Shown here: one piece after another, positions 25,301-34,569 of the stretch
How the letters are laid out: every line of letters starts with the position of its first letter
How positions within the stretch are numbered: position 1 is the stretch's first letter
From: an uncultured Draconibacterium sp.
GTDB lineage: Bacteria > Bacteroidota > Bacteroidia > Bacteroidales > Prolixibacteraceae
Direction: 5' to 3'
Length of the DNA stretch: 64,000 bases
NCBI RefSeq assembly: GCF_963676815.1
Contig: NZ_OY781365.1
Coordinates: 3,940,501-4,004,500, forward strand
Translations under genes and position numbers: made by a program
Notes under the pieces: generated by a model
Databases searched by the model: none
Told to the model about the DNA's origin: nothing
The model's input: only the letters and a program-made list of their open reading frames with translations

Positions 25301-26509
25301 TTATAACAGAACTTCCATTGCATCATCGATTAATGAGGTGTCCAACTCTTTTAGATAGGCCTGGGTGATTGCCACATTTTGATGGCCCATTGACTCACTG
25401 ATGATGTCAGTAGCTATTCCTTTTTGTTTAAGGCAATTGGCATAGCTGTGACGAGCAACATAACTTGTAAGAGGTTTTTCAATTTTGCATAATGACGCTA
25501 TCTCTTTTAGACGCTGATTGTACCGTTTTAAAATCATTCGTTTTCGATTTTCAATTTGAGATGGAGTCATATTATCATGTAATAATATAGGAAAAACATA
25601 ATCGGTTTCGTTTTTTCTCTGTTTGTAGTAGTTCAATACTTTTTGAACCGGTGGCAGGATTTTTATCTGAAAGGTTCGTTTCGTTTTTGAGCGAGTATAA
25701 AAAATACGATCAGCTCCAATTTGTGACCATGTTAACGTCATCATATCTGCAAAATTCATTCCTCTGGAATAGAAACTAAAAATGAAGTAATGGCGTGTAT
25801 CGATCAAGGTAGGGTGGTCCGTCAGATCTAATTTTTCGATCTTATGAATATCTTCAAGGTTTAATGCCTTCTTTTGTCCATTAGATTTAAGTTTGGCTAC
25901 TTTATATGCGTTGAAAGGGTATAATGTCGCTTTAATATGTCCTCGTTTTATTGCTGAATTAAAGATAGCCCGAATGCTACGCATCTTAACACCAATGCCT
26001 CCACTCGTGCCACCATTGGCCCTTAACCATCCCTCATATTTCTCTAGCAACTCAGGGGTAATATCTCTGAATGTGAGTTGGCGTTTTGTGCGAAAGTTTT
26101 TAAGCGATTTTAAAGTTTCATCGTGTACTCTGGCATTACCTGTTCTTTTTGCATTTGTTTGTTCTTCTATTATTTCTTCCCAGAATGAATATAAATTGGT
26201 GTTTTGAGGATTTGTTTCTTGCCTTAAAGCTTTTTCTACTTCCGGCAACGTGTAATAATTATTTTCTTGCTCAAGTTGTGTGATAACATTTGTAGCCCTG
26301 TCCTGAAACTTTAGCAATAGCCTGTTTTTATTGAGATAATCAGAAGCTTTATCATTGAATTTACCTTGTTTTACATCCCATTCCTGTCCTTCGCAAGCAT
26401 ATGGGGTACGGAAAAATATTGACCTTCTTTCCTTGGTTATTCTCAAAAATATAGGAAATTTACCATTTGATAGTTTTTTCTTTCTTAGAACTGTCTTGAT
26501 ACTAATCAT
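25301..26509 (-). CDS. int: Tyrosine recombinase (integrase) of the element
   Basis: 402 residues with the three-part build of Bacteroidota integrases: N-terminal arm-binding domain (1-90), SAM-like core-binding domain (about 105-200) and catalytic domain (210-402). Catalytic residues seen: Arg in FSFYSRGMNFADM, Lys in TRSKTKR, Arg-His in VARHSYANC, His in SMGHQNVAITQAYL and the tyrosine nucleophile in the same motif. The first His of the usual HxxRH box is Tyr (TSYVARHS). It lies inside the right end, reading inward, 145 bases from attR, and should catalyse integration into tRNA-Arg. Confidence 0.95.
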   Translation of the reverse strand: MISIKTVLRKKKLSNGKFPIFLRITKERRSIFFRTPYACEGQEWDVKQGKFNDKASDYLNKNRLLLKFQDRATNVITQLEQENNYYTLPEVEKALRQETNPQNTNLYSFWEEIIEEQTNAKRTGNARVHDETLKSLKNFRTKRQLTFRDITPELLEKYEGWLRANGGTSGGIGVKMRSIRAIFNSAIKRGHIKATLYPFNAYKVAKLKSNGQKKALNLEDIHKIEKLDLTDHPTLIDTRHYFIFSFYSRGMNFADMMTLTWSQIGADRIFYTRSKTKRTFQIKILPPVQKVLNYYKQRKNETDYVFPILLHDNMTPSQIENRKRMILKRYNQRLKEIASLCKIEKPLTSYVARHSYANCLKQKGIATDIISESMGHQNVAITQAYLKELDTSLIDDAMEVLL

Positions 26510-26522
26510 TTAACTGGATTTT

Positions 26523-26545
26523 GGGTACAACATAGGTACAACAAA
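26523..26545 (+). repeat. 23-bp subterminal repeat, right copy
   Basis: Identical to 1418-1440 and in the same orientation. It lies 14 bases upstream of the integrase start codon, so binding here could both build the recombination complex and repress int. Confidence 0.6.
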
Positions 26546-26653
26546 TAGACAAATAAAAGTACATAAATATGATTTTTTATCAAAATGCGAAAACGTAAAG
26601 CATTGAAAAACAGATACATGGAAATTAATGAAATTTTATGAAACATAATTTTT

Positions 26654-26704
26654 CCTGACTACGGATCAGGAGGTTAGGGGTTCGAGTCCCTTCAGGTTCA
26701 CCAG
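26654..26704 (+). repeat. attR: 51-bp direct repeat at the right element end
   Basis: Perfect copy of 1323-1373. It is only the 3' part of tRNA-Arg (no D arm or 5' acceptor strand), so it is the displaced original gene end, not a functional tRNA. Confidence 0.93.
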
Positions 26705-26710
26705 AAAAAT

Positions 26711-26750
26711 AAAGGGTTTCAAACAATTCGAGTTTGAAACCCTTTTTATT
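26711..26750 (+). terminator. Original tRNA-Arg terminator, displaced
   Basis: A 14-bp perfect stem, AAAGGGTTTCAAAC with GTTTGAAACCCTTT, and a seven-base loop, followed by TTATTTG. Directly after attR, it is probably the chromosomal terminator of the uninterrupted tRNA gene. Confidence 0.85.
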
Positions 26751-26879
26751 TGATAAATACAATCCTTTTTATCATTTCAAACTGCAAGCACATGACGAAA
26801 ATTTAATAGAATTTCGGCCAATCAACGATTTTTAGAAACAGAACAGCAACAGCCTTAGCTTCGTTTTTTAAGCGCAGTA

Positions 26880-27530
26880 TTAGTTATTTATTATGTCGTT
26901 AAACTGTTCGAGTGGTAATATCCTTGGTTGATAATCAATCCCTCTTTTTCTTAAATCGTGAACAAAAGCCCTTAGATGATTCTCCGATCCGCTAAGCAGA
27001 TTGTTGTACACCTGTATAATATTCGGAATATCAGTGGCATCCGCAAGAATAGCAATATCTTCAATATCTGTTTCTTCAATTAGAGCTCCCACCACTAAGG
27101 CTGAATCCAAATTATTATCTCCCAATAGCATAAGGTCATCGAAGAGTATAGTCAGCGATGGATCTACAAATTCTCCAATTACGTCAATAAATGGGTCATT
27201 CAGATTATAGTAGTTTAACAGGCCCAAAATAGCATCGGAATGAGTCTGCTCGCTTTTCGAAATATTATCGAAAATCTGGTGTTCATATTTGGAATACAAA
27301 ACGAGGTAAGCATCGCGCGCCAGTTTTTCTTCTTCCCGCATAAAAATTAAGCCTAAACTATCAGTCTCGGTTAAAGGCGCAATCTGCAGTATTGTATTGT
27401 TTTTCAACAACTCTTCTTCCGTGTTTTCGGAAATTGATAGATCTTCATCCTTTTGATTATCAGAGCAGGCTGTGAAAAATAGCATGATAGTCAGGATGGC
27501 AATTCTGAATAATAATTGTTTTGTTTTCAT
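26880..27530 (-). CDS. DUF2202 ferritin-like lipoprotein
   Basis: 216 residues from ATG 27530, which gives a lipoprotein signal (LLFRIAILTIMLFFTAC, lipobox cysteine). An earlier in-frame start at 27617 would bury that signal and is unlikely. The mature part is the all-helical DUF2202 domain with ferritin-like spacing: REEEKLARDAYLVL, SEQTHSDAILGLL and NHLRAFVHDL. Glu and His positions suggest metal binding in the family, but the reaction is unknown. First chromosomal gene right of the element; 108 bases from the protease gene, same strand. Confidence 0.82.
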   Translation of the reverse strand: MKTKQLLFRIAILTIMLFFTACSDNQKDEDLSISENTEEELLKNNTILQIAPLTETDSLGLIFMREEEKLARDAYLVLYSKYEHQIFDNISKSEQTHSDAILGLLNYYNLNDPFIDVIGEFVDPSLTILFDDLMLLGDNNLDSALVVGALIEETDIEDIAILADATDIPNIIQVYNNLLSGSENHLRAFVHDLRKRGIDYQPRILPLEQFNDIINN

Positions 27531-27638
27531 GACATGTTTTTTAGTAATTAATGATTTTAACCTCTTTAGCCGGTGTTGGTTTCCGGCTGTTGGATATTCT
27601 TTCCTGTGCATTAACAACGCTACTTAAATTTTAACAGG

Positions 27639-30600
27639 TTAGAGTTTTAGTAAGCCTATTCGCGCCGTTCGCATATTTGTTTTTATATAAATAAAATACA
27701 CTCCTGTTGTAAGAAACGATACATCAAAAAATGAAACTGTTGATGCCTGCTTATTCAATTGTATTTCCCCGGTAACGTCATAAATCAAAAGCTCATCAAT
27801 AATTTCGTTCTGAATAAGTTTCACAGTAAATCCTTTATTTGTGGGATTTGGGTAAATAAAAATTCCGTCGGCTTTTTTTAACTCCGAAACTGCATTTAAA
27901 TTTTCGACTGTAAGTAGCATGGTGTCTGAAGAAAAGCATAACGCTTCAGTTGAAACTTCTACCCAAACCGGATGAATGCCCAGGCCAAGTTCGCTTGCAA
28001 CAAGTGTAAGATTGTTATCGGTTGTTCCATCGCACCAAATAACCGAACAGTTTAAGTATGGAATATGAAGCGATAAAGAATCTTCAATTCCAATTACCTG
28101 GTCAGGACCAAGGTCAATTTCTATTTTTTCATAAACGATTACCTGAAATTCTGTTTCTCCGATGCATTCGTTTTCAGTTACTATGTAAGTTAATGTGTGT
28201 GTGCCCGGCCCGGCAAGAGCGGGAGAGAAATAAAGTCCTGAAACGCCTGTTCCGGAAAGTACGCCTCCTTCGGGAATTGCTTCTATTAAAACAGGCGGCT
28301 GATCTTCGCAAAACGAAAGGTTTCCATTTAGAACCAGAGGATGAATCACCGAATCCACAATCACCTGAAATTCTGTTTCGCCAATGCATTCGTTTTCAGT
28401 TACTATGTAAGTTAATGTGTGTGTTCCCGGCCCGCTTACAGTCGGATCAAAATAAAGTCCTGAAACGCCTGTTCCTGAAAGTACGCCTCCTTCGGGAATT
28501 GCTTCGATTAAAACAGGCGGCTGATCTTCGCAAAACGAAAGATTGTTATTTAGAATTTGAGGATGGATCACCGAATCCACATTCACCTGAAATTCTGTTT
28601 CGTCAATGCATTCGTTTTCAGTTACTCTGTAAGTTAATGTGTGTGTTCCCGGCCCGCTCACAGTCGGATCAAAATAAAGTCCTGAAACACCTGCTCCGGA
28701 AAGTACGCCTCCTTCGGGAATTGCTTCTATTAAAACAGGCTGCTGATCTTCGCAAAACGAAAGATTGTTATTTAGAATTTGAGGATGGATCACCGAATCC
28801 ACAATCACCTGAAATTCTATTTCGCCAACGCATTCGTTTTGAGTTACTGTGTAAGTTAGAGTGTGTATTCCCGGCCCGCTCACAGTCGGATCAAAATAAA
28901 GTCCTGAAACGCCTGCTCCGGAAAGTACGCCTCCTTCGGGAATTGCTTCTATTAAAACAGGCTGCTGATCTTCGCAAAACGAAAGGTTTTCATTTAGAAT
29001 TTGAGGATGAATCACCGAATCCACAATCACCTGAAATTCTGTTTCGCCAATGCATTCGTTTTTAACTATGGTGTAAGTTAGTGTGTGTATTCCCGGCCCG
29101 CTCACAGTCGGATCAAAATATAATCCTGAAACGCCTGTTCCGGAAAGTACGCCTCCTTCGGGAATTGCTTCGATTAAAACAGGCTGCTGATCTTCGCAAA
29201 ACGAAAGGTTTTCATTTAAAATTTCAGGATGGATCACCGAATCCACAATCACCTGAAATTCTGTTTCTCCAACGCATTCGTTTTCAGTTACTGTGTATGT
29301 TAGTGTATGTATTCCCACTCCGCTCACAGTCGGATCAAAATAAAGTCCAGAAACGCCTGTTCCGGAAAGTACGCCACCTTCGGGAATTGCTTCGATTAAA
29401 ACAGGCTGCTGATCTTCGCAAAACGAAAGGTTTTCATTTAAAATTTGAGGATGAATCACCGAATCCACAATCACCTGAAATTCTATTTCGCCAATGCATT
29501 TGTTTTTAACTATGGTGTAAGTTAGTGTGTGTATTCCCGGCCCGCTCACAGTCGGATCAAAGTAAAGTCCTGCAACGCCTGTTCCGGAAAGTACGCCTCC
29601 TTCGGGAATTGCTTCGATTAAAACGGGCTGCTGATCTTCGCAAAACGAAAGATTGTTATTTAGAATTTGAGGATAAATCACCGAATCCACAATCACCTGA
29701 AATTCTGTTTCGCCAATGCATTCGTTTTCAGTCACTATGTAAGTTAATGTGTGTGTTCCCGGCCCGCTCACAGTCGGATCGAAGAAAATTCCAGAAACGC
29801 CTGTTCCGGAAAGTACGCCTCCTTCGGGAATTGCTTCGATTAAAACAGGTGGCTGATCTTCGCAAAACGAAAGATTGTCATTTAGAATTTGAGGATGAAT
29901 CACCGAATCCACAATTACCTGGAATGTTGTTTCGCCGATGCAGTTATTCTCATCGCTTACGGTGTAGATTAAGGTGTGTGTGCCCGGCCCGGCAAGAGCG
30001 GGAGAGAAGTAAATTCCAGAAACGCCTGTTCCGGAAAGTACGCCGCCTTCGGGAATTGCTTCGATGAGAACCGGTGAGTCGTCTTCACAAAATGTGAGAT
30101 CGGTTGTTACAATTATTGGTTGAGGGTTTTCATATATTTCGATGGTTTTTTCAAATGAATTATTGGTGCTGTTGTTGTCGAGTGCAGAAGTCAGTAGAAG
30201 TTCAAATGTATAGCTTTGTTCATCACTTAAATTCAGATGACTGTTCAATTCATAATTCAGTACTTCGTTGGCAAAAAGTGATGAAGTAAGCACCACTGTC
30301 TCTTCAATATTTTCGTTCGATGTACAGGCCATTTGAATTGTTATGCTATCGCCGGCTAAAGCCTGATCAGGGCCGAGATTTTTGATGGAAATCGATACCT
30401 TTTCATCGTCAGACAAAACGCATGATGATACCGGATAATTTAATGCCGTTAGCGTCAGGTCTGTAAAACGCTGTTCTTCTTCGCCCCAAACAGAAATGTT
30501 ATCCAGTCCGGCACCCATTCCCCATTGATAGAGATCGTCGTAATAGAATCCCAATTGAGTACCGTTTACACAAATTTCAGAGGGCAGATCAATTGTTTTA

Positions 30601-32990
30601 TTTGCCCATTCAATGGCCTTTTCCAGGTTAATGAATTCGTGCCACTCTGTTTCTTCCTGTTTTTTGTAAACCACATGCAATTCATCAATGGCATCGTAAA
30701 TTTCTGTTTTTAATAAATAATCAAATGAAAGTGTAATATTTGAATAATTGGCAAGCAGTAGCGGGGGAGTGGCGGCTATGTCGGAAACATGCACCGCATC
30801 GCCTGCAGAGTAAGAATCTGTACCAATAAACTTCGTGTTATTGGTTGAAAAATCGAGGTAGTAACAGTTGAGTGATTCGCTATCTCCCAACTGCCATCCT
30901 GAAATATTGTCTTTAATCTGCACATCGTTCGTGCCGGTTTCGAAATCGACAATGTAAGGCAGCGACCGGGCTGTTCGGGGATAAATGATAACTTCATTGG
31001 TTCCAAGGCTTTCGGTTTCTGCGCTGTTGGTCGAATAAACCGCTGTTACATAATACGTGTATTCATTATCGAAAATAATTGAAGCATCGGAGTAGGCGGG
31101 CGTATTACTCTCGGCTAAAAATGAGTCATTTCGGTAGATTTTATATTTGTCAGGAACTCCGGAAGCGGGAGGAGTCCAGCTGAGCAAAATGGCGGATTCG
31201 CCAATGGAATAAGTTAAGTTTTGAGGAGGATAGATTTCCGGTTGTGTTTCAATTCCTGTTACAACCAAACTGAATAGTTGCGATCCTCCGGAAAGAGTTC
31301 CTGAGTGCGAAATTTTGATATTAAAATCATTCGCTCCCGGATTTGTAAAATAAACTTGTTCCACATTGTCAAAATGGTTTGTTCCGCGCGTAGCCGAAGT
31401 TGCCGGACTCTCAACATTGAGCACCCAGGGAAGAAAAGATTGCCCGGTAGTTGCATTTTGTATCGTTATATTAAGATCGTTTACGAGCTTGCTGCTTCGT
31501 TGGTTCAATGCCGGTGAAGAAGCTTGTCCGGCCGGATCTGTCCAACAAATTGTGGCTTTTAAAAATGGAGCATCGCCAGCCGTTTTTACCGGAATTGTTA
31601 GTATTTCTCCTTCATGCAGTACTTTCTCGTATATATTTTTACCCTGGTTGTTTGAGTTATTATAAAGAAGATCGGCTGCAGCTTTTATATTTATCAGTCC
31701 CCAACCAAAACTGTAATCAGGACCGGGATTACCCAAATCGGTTGCCGAATGCATTAAAACACTTTTTAATGTGGAGGACCGCAATTTTACTCCGGGTTGA
31801 ATAATGTTTTGAAGCTGAAGCAAAAGAGCGACAGACCCCGTGGCAGCTGCTGTAGACATGGAGGTTCCTGTATAAGTTTCGTAGCTGGTGTTTGTTGACG
31901 AGATAGAGGAATAAACATCAACGCCATCTGAAACCAGGTCCGGTTTTATTCGTCCGTCATCAGTTGGTCCGAAGCCGCTAAAGGCGGTCATGTTTTTGGC
32001 ATCATTAACTGCTCCAATGGTCAATATATTTTTAGCTACTGCTACCGGCGACAAACAATCGAAGCCATCTTCACCTCCGTCAGGTTCGCGTTCATCGTTA
32101 ACCCAAATCCAGTCTTCGTCCCACACATAATGAGAGACTGCCGATTCGGGGCCGTCGTTTCTGTCGTTTCCGGCCGATTTTACAATGAGGTAATAGGGGG
32201 CAAGCTTTGCGATGTAATCCAGATCTGCACTTACATCGCTGTAAAAGCCAAACTCATAATCTTCGGTGGTCGAAATATTGGGATCTCCGTACCAGTACCA
32301 GTTTTCGTTTTGTGCATTGTAATACCAGCCGCATAATGGTCCGTACGAGTGATTTGAAAGGACTATTCCATCAGAAGCAGCGCTGGCCATTTCGGCAATA
32401 TCATTATCTAGGTCCCATCCTTTAATGAGAGCTTGCCCGGCCATTCCTTTGGCTTCGGCTTTTTTTCCCATGGCGATCATCGTTCCCGAAATATGTGTTG
32501 AGTGGTCGGAAACAGGTAAATTTAAATCGCGCATTGTTATTCGTGATCCGTTGGTGCTTTGAAATTCCTGGTGCGTGGCTAAAACGGTTCCTCCATCCCA
32601 CAGGTTAATTTCAACGCCTTCGCCCGAAAGTTCGGGGTAATCGTTATTGGCCGACCAAACCTGATCGACAGAAAGAGTTGCAGCAACACTTAAATTATCG
32701 GTGGCATAATAAACTGGTTTATTGTTTAGCCCAAGGCATTGCAGGCTAATCACACGGCCGGTTTTTTCAACATAAAAAACAGGGATGTTTAAATTAGCGG
32801 CAATCGAATCCGCAATGCTCTTTTGTGCAGTCCATCTGGCACTTCTTTGCCGGGCAAACTGAATTAATTTGGATTTATCGGATTGGGCTAGTCGGCTTTG
32901 CTGAGCAAGGGAATTGAGAGTAGAACCAATGAAAATGATAAAAAGTATACATTTTACCAGAAGAGAAGATATAGTACGAAGTGTAAACAT
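27639..32990 (-). CDS. Secreted subtilisin-like protease with nine 74-residue repeats and T9SS sorting domain
   Basis: 1783 residues. A signal peptide (1-29) leads to an S8 protease domain with Asp132 (INLWDGG), His163 (DHSTHISGT) and Ser377 (YTGTSMSTAAA). A jelly-roll-like P-domain and a fibronectin type III domain (NLTYSIGESAILLSWTPP) follow, then a CARDB-like segment. After these come nine near-identical Ig/PKD-like repeats, each with NLSFCEDQPPVLIEAIPEGG and GPGTHTLTY and a Cys pair. The C-terminus is a type A Por sorting domain (IFIYPNPTNKGFTVKL, TTGVYFIYIKT). It should be exported across the outer membrane by the type IX system and act at the cell surface or outside. Confidence 0.93.
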   Translation of the reverse strand: MFTLRTISSLLVKCILFIIFIGSTLNSLAQQSRLAQSDKSKLIQFARQRSARWTAQKSIADSIAANLNIPVFYVEKTGRVISLQCLGLNNKPVYYATDNLSVAATLSVDQVWSANNDYPELSGEGVEINLWDGGTVLATHQEFQSTNGSRITMRDLNLPVSDHSTHISGTMIAMGKKAEAKGMAGQALIKGWDLDNDIAEMASAASDGIVLSNHSYGPLCGWYYNAQNENWYWYGDPNISTTEDYEFGFYSDVSADLDYIAKLAPYYLIVKSAGNDRNDGPESAVSHYVWDEDWIWVNDEREPDGGEDGFDCLSPVAVAKNILTIGAVNDAKNMTAFSGFGPTDDGRIKPDLVSDGVDVYSSISSTNTSYETYTGTSMSTAAATGSVALLLQLQNIIQPGVKLRSSTLKSVLMHSATDLGNPGPDYSFGWGLINIKAAADLLYNNSNNQGKNIYEKVLHEGEILTIPVKTAGDAPFLKATICWTDPAGQASSPALNQRSSKLVNDLNITIQNATTGQSFLPWVLNVESPATSATRGTNHFDNVEQVYFTNPGANDFNIKISHSGTLSGGSQLFSLVVTGIETQPEIYPPQNLTYSIGESAILLSWTPPASGVPDKYKIYRNDSFLAESNTPAYSDASIIFDNEYTYYVTAVYSTNSAETESLGTNEVIIYPRTARSLPYIVDFETGTNDVQIKDNISGWQLGDSESLNCYYLDFSTNNTKFIGTDSYSAGDAVHVSDIAATPPLLLANYSNITLSFDYLLKTEIYDAIDELHVVYKKQEETEWHEFINLEKAIEWANKTIDLPSEICVNGTQLGFYYDDLYQWGMGAGLDNISVWGEEEQRFTDLTLTALNYPVSSCVLSDDEKVSISIKNLGPDQALAGDSITIQMACTSNENIEETVVLTSSLFANEVLNYELNSHLNLSDEQSYTFELLLTSALDNNSTNNSFEKTIEIYENPQPIIVTTDLTFCEDDSPVLIEAIPEGGVLSGTGVSGIYFSPALAGPGTHTLIYTVSDENNCIGETTFQVIVDSVIHPQILNDNLSFCEDQPPVLIEAIPEGGVLSGTGVSGIFFDPTVSGPGTHTLTYIVTENECIGETEFQVIVDSVIYPQILNNNLSFCEDQQPVLIEAIPEGGVLSGTGVAGLYFDPTVSGPGIHTLTYTIVKNKCIGEIEFQVIVDSVIHPQILNENLSFCEDQQPVLIEAIPEGGVLSGTGVSGLYFDPTVSGVGIHTLTYTVTENECVGETEFQVIVDSVIHPEILNENLSFCEDQQPVLIEAIPEGGVLSGTGVSGLYFDPTVSGPGIHTLTYTIVKNECIGETEFQVIVDSVIHPQILNENLSFCEDQQPVLIEAIPEGGVLSGAGVSGLYFDPTVSGPGIHTLTYTVTQNECVGEIEFQVIVDSVIHPQILNNNLSFCEDQQPVLIEAIPEGGVLSGAGVSGLYFDPTVSGPGTHTLTYRVTENECIDETEFQVNVDSVIHPQILNNNLSFCEDQPPVLIEAIPEGGVLSGTGVSGLYFDPTVSGPGTHTLTYIVTENECIGETEFQVIVDSVIHPLVLNGNLSFCEDQPPVLIEAIPEGGVLSGTGVSGLYFSPALAGPGTHTLTYIVTENECIGETEFQVIVYEKIEIDLGPDQVIGIEDSLSLHIPYLNCSVIWCDGTTDNNLTLVASELGLGIHPVWVEVSTEALCFSSDTMLLTVENLNAVSELKKADGIFIYPNPTNKGFTVKLIQNEIIDELLIYDVTGEIQLNKQASTVSFFDVSFLTTGVYFIYIKTNMRTARIGLLKL
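28122..30125 (-). repeat. Nine tandem 222-bp coding repeats
   Basis: Landmark sequences recur at exact 222-bp steps (for example ATCACCGAATCCAC at 28345 and 28567). Each unit encodes 74 residues; the first unit in reading order carries one extra residue. High identity across units suggests recent duplication or gene conversion, so copy number may vary between strains. Confidence 0.93.
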
Positions 32991-33096
32991 GTGGCCGGAA
33001 TTTAGAGAACCATCTGCCAGGGAAAGGCAGATGGCTACTCTTCAGATTACTACACGGGAAAAAGTTGAATAACCCCACAATTGTTGTAGTGTTTTA

Positions 33097-34287
33097 TTAT
33101 TCTTCAGGCTCGTAGTTAGGCAAGAAAATTATGTTTGAATCGCCATGTACATAATCCAGTACCTGTACTGCATCATCAACGGCTATTGCAAAACCTTGTA
33201 CTTTTGTATGATCAAACTGGCTCCACCTGTAAGTAAACTGGGGCTGAGCTCCAATTCCTTTAAAATCAACCATGCCTTCAAAAATGTCGTAAATAGAGAA
33301 TACCGGGCCATCAGAAACGCCGTTTTCATCTAAAGGATAATATACGTTGTCCCACACCAGAAACTGTATATAACGGTCTTCGTAAATTCCTCGGTTGTAC
33401 TGAAATTGTGCCTCACCCAGTCTTGGCTCAGTGAAATTAAAGTAGTAATTGTTGTCGTGGTTAAAATCGTAATCATATTCATTTAAAATAGCATTCAGTC
33501 CAACACAATCCAGGAAACCATTAATGTATACTACTTCATCAATGTCAACAGTACCGGTTTTGTCCGAACCTGCAGAAAAACAACCTGCAGCAAGCAGTAG
33601 CGGATCGATTTGATAACCTGCTAAAAAAGCCATACGATTGGCGTAGTTATTTTCAGCAGTATTTTGATACATATAGGTCATTAAGTATTGGTACATAGCC
33701 ATATTTTCGCGAGGGGAATCGATTGTTTTGGTTACTACCAGAACACCCATATCATCATAATTCCAAATGGATAAGCGACCACAGAAATCGAGCGAAAAAT
33801 CATCGCCAGCTTCAATTACTTTCATGGCTTCTTCAAAGGCTTGATCTAAAACCGATTGAGGGGAGCGAACTATGTTTAATCGCCCAAAGTCAACCTCAAT
33901 TGGATTGGCTGATTCCGGAACTTCGCCATACTGGTCAAGTTCAATTACAGTTCCGGTTATTGCGTCGATTGGCTGAACAAAGTGTTCATCGTCTCCAATT
34001 TCTCCATCCATATCCACATCTACAGTTGTCATTATGGGCACTCCATTGGCATCTCTGAGTAACACATATAAATCGCCGTAGTCACCACCACGCGTTGTTC
34101 CCGATTCATCGTTGCCTTTAATATGATCATTTGAATCGGTGTTTCCACCAGCCCATTCCGGCCGGTCTGAATCTTCATCTACAAAAGGGAAAACATCGCC
34201 TTTTTGGCAATTGCTAAGAAGGATAGTTAGGCAGCTCATTAAGAGCAAAAGAAATAAAAAGCGAGAATGACGGATAATTGTTTTCAT
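33097..34287 (-). CDS. Acidic lipoprotein with an EF-hand loop
   Basis: 396 residues. The signal FLFLLLLMSCLTILLSNC ends in a lipobox cysteine at 27, so it is lipid-anchored. Residues 90-101 (DVDMDGEIGDDE) match the canonical 12-residue EF-hand calcium loop: acidic at 1, 3, 5, Gly at 6, Ile at 8, Glu at 12. The remainder is rich in Asp, Tyr and Asn and I recognise no domain. It lies 106 bases upstream of the repeat protease gene on the same strand and may be its partner at the surface (inference). Confidence 0.75.
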   Translation of the reverse strand: MKTIIRHSRFLFLLLLMSCLTILLSNCQKGDVFPFVDEDSDRPEWAGGNTDSNDHIKGNDESGTTRGGDYGDLYVLLRDANGVPIMTTVDVDMDGEIGDDEHFVQPIDAITGTVIELDQYGEVPESANPIEVDFGRLNIVRSPQSVLDQAFEEAMKVIEAGDDFSLDFCGRLSIWNYDDMGVLVVTKTIDSPRENMAMYQYLMTYMYQNTAENNYANRMAFLAGYQIDPLLLAAGCFSAGSDKTGTVDIDEVVYINGFLDCVGLNAILNEYDYDFNHDNNYYFNFTEPRLGEAQFQYNRGIYEDRYIQFLVWDNVYYPLDENGVSDGPVFSIYDIFEGMVDFKGIGAQPQFTYRWSQFDHTKVQGFAIAVDDAVQVLDYVHGDSNIIFLPNYEPEE

Positions 34288-34569
34288 GGTAATTAAGATT
34301 TTTGGTTAATAAATAAACCCTGGCTTTTTATCCGAATTGAGTATTGCGAGTAACAATTTAGTAAAATGGGAGAGGCCACACAATCCCTATATTGTTGGTT
34401 TTTTAATCGATTTTTAGCCAAGATCAAATCAACATTTTCCTTTGGTTAGTAGCCATTTATGTATCCTGTGTCAACAAATAATTTATACGAACTAAACAGA
34501 TGCCTATATAATTTTTTTGTAACTTGTATATCTATTGTTTGCCTATTTGCCATGCTTGCTACTGAAACA

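Larger units (their letters stand above)
1323..26704. mobile_element. 25.3-kb integrative and mobilizable element in tRNA-Arg
   Basis: Seen in the sequence: 51-bp perfect direct repeats at both ends, the left one completing tRNA-Arg; a tyrosine recombinase gene (25301-26509) directly inside the right end; a shared 23-bp repeat near each end; an excisionase-like HTH, D5-type helicase, TOPRIM primase, MobC and relaxase on the left. Known of such families: a relaxase without a coupling protein or type IV secretion genes marks a mobilizable rather than self-transmissible element. Inferred: the unit of about 25,331 bp (repeat start to repeat start) can excise as a circle. Cargo between 6996 and 25007 is mainly stress, lipid, envelope and defence genes. 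Confidence 0.9.

Noticed and set aside
26654..26704. Second tRNA-Arg gene
   Set aside because: Only the 3' half is present; it is attR.
28058..30067. Long plus-strand open frames with repeated RKVRLLRELL units
   Set aside because: They are the complement of the 222-bp protease repeats; periodicity keeps the opposite frame open.
28122..30125. CRISPR-like array
   Set aside because: Units are 222 bp with no short spacers and they encode one protein in frame.
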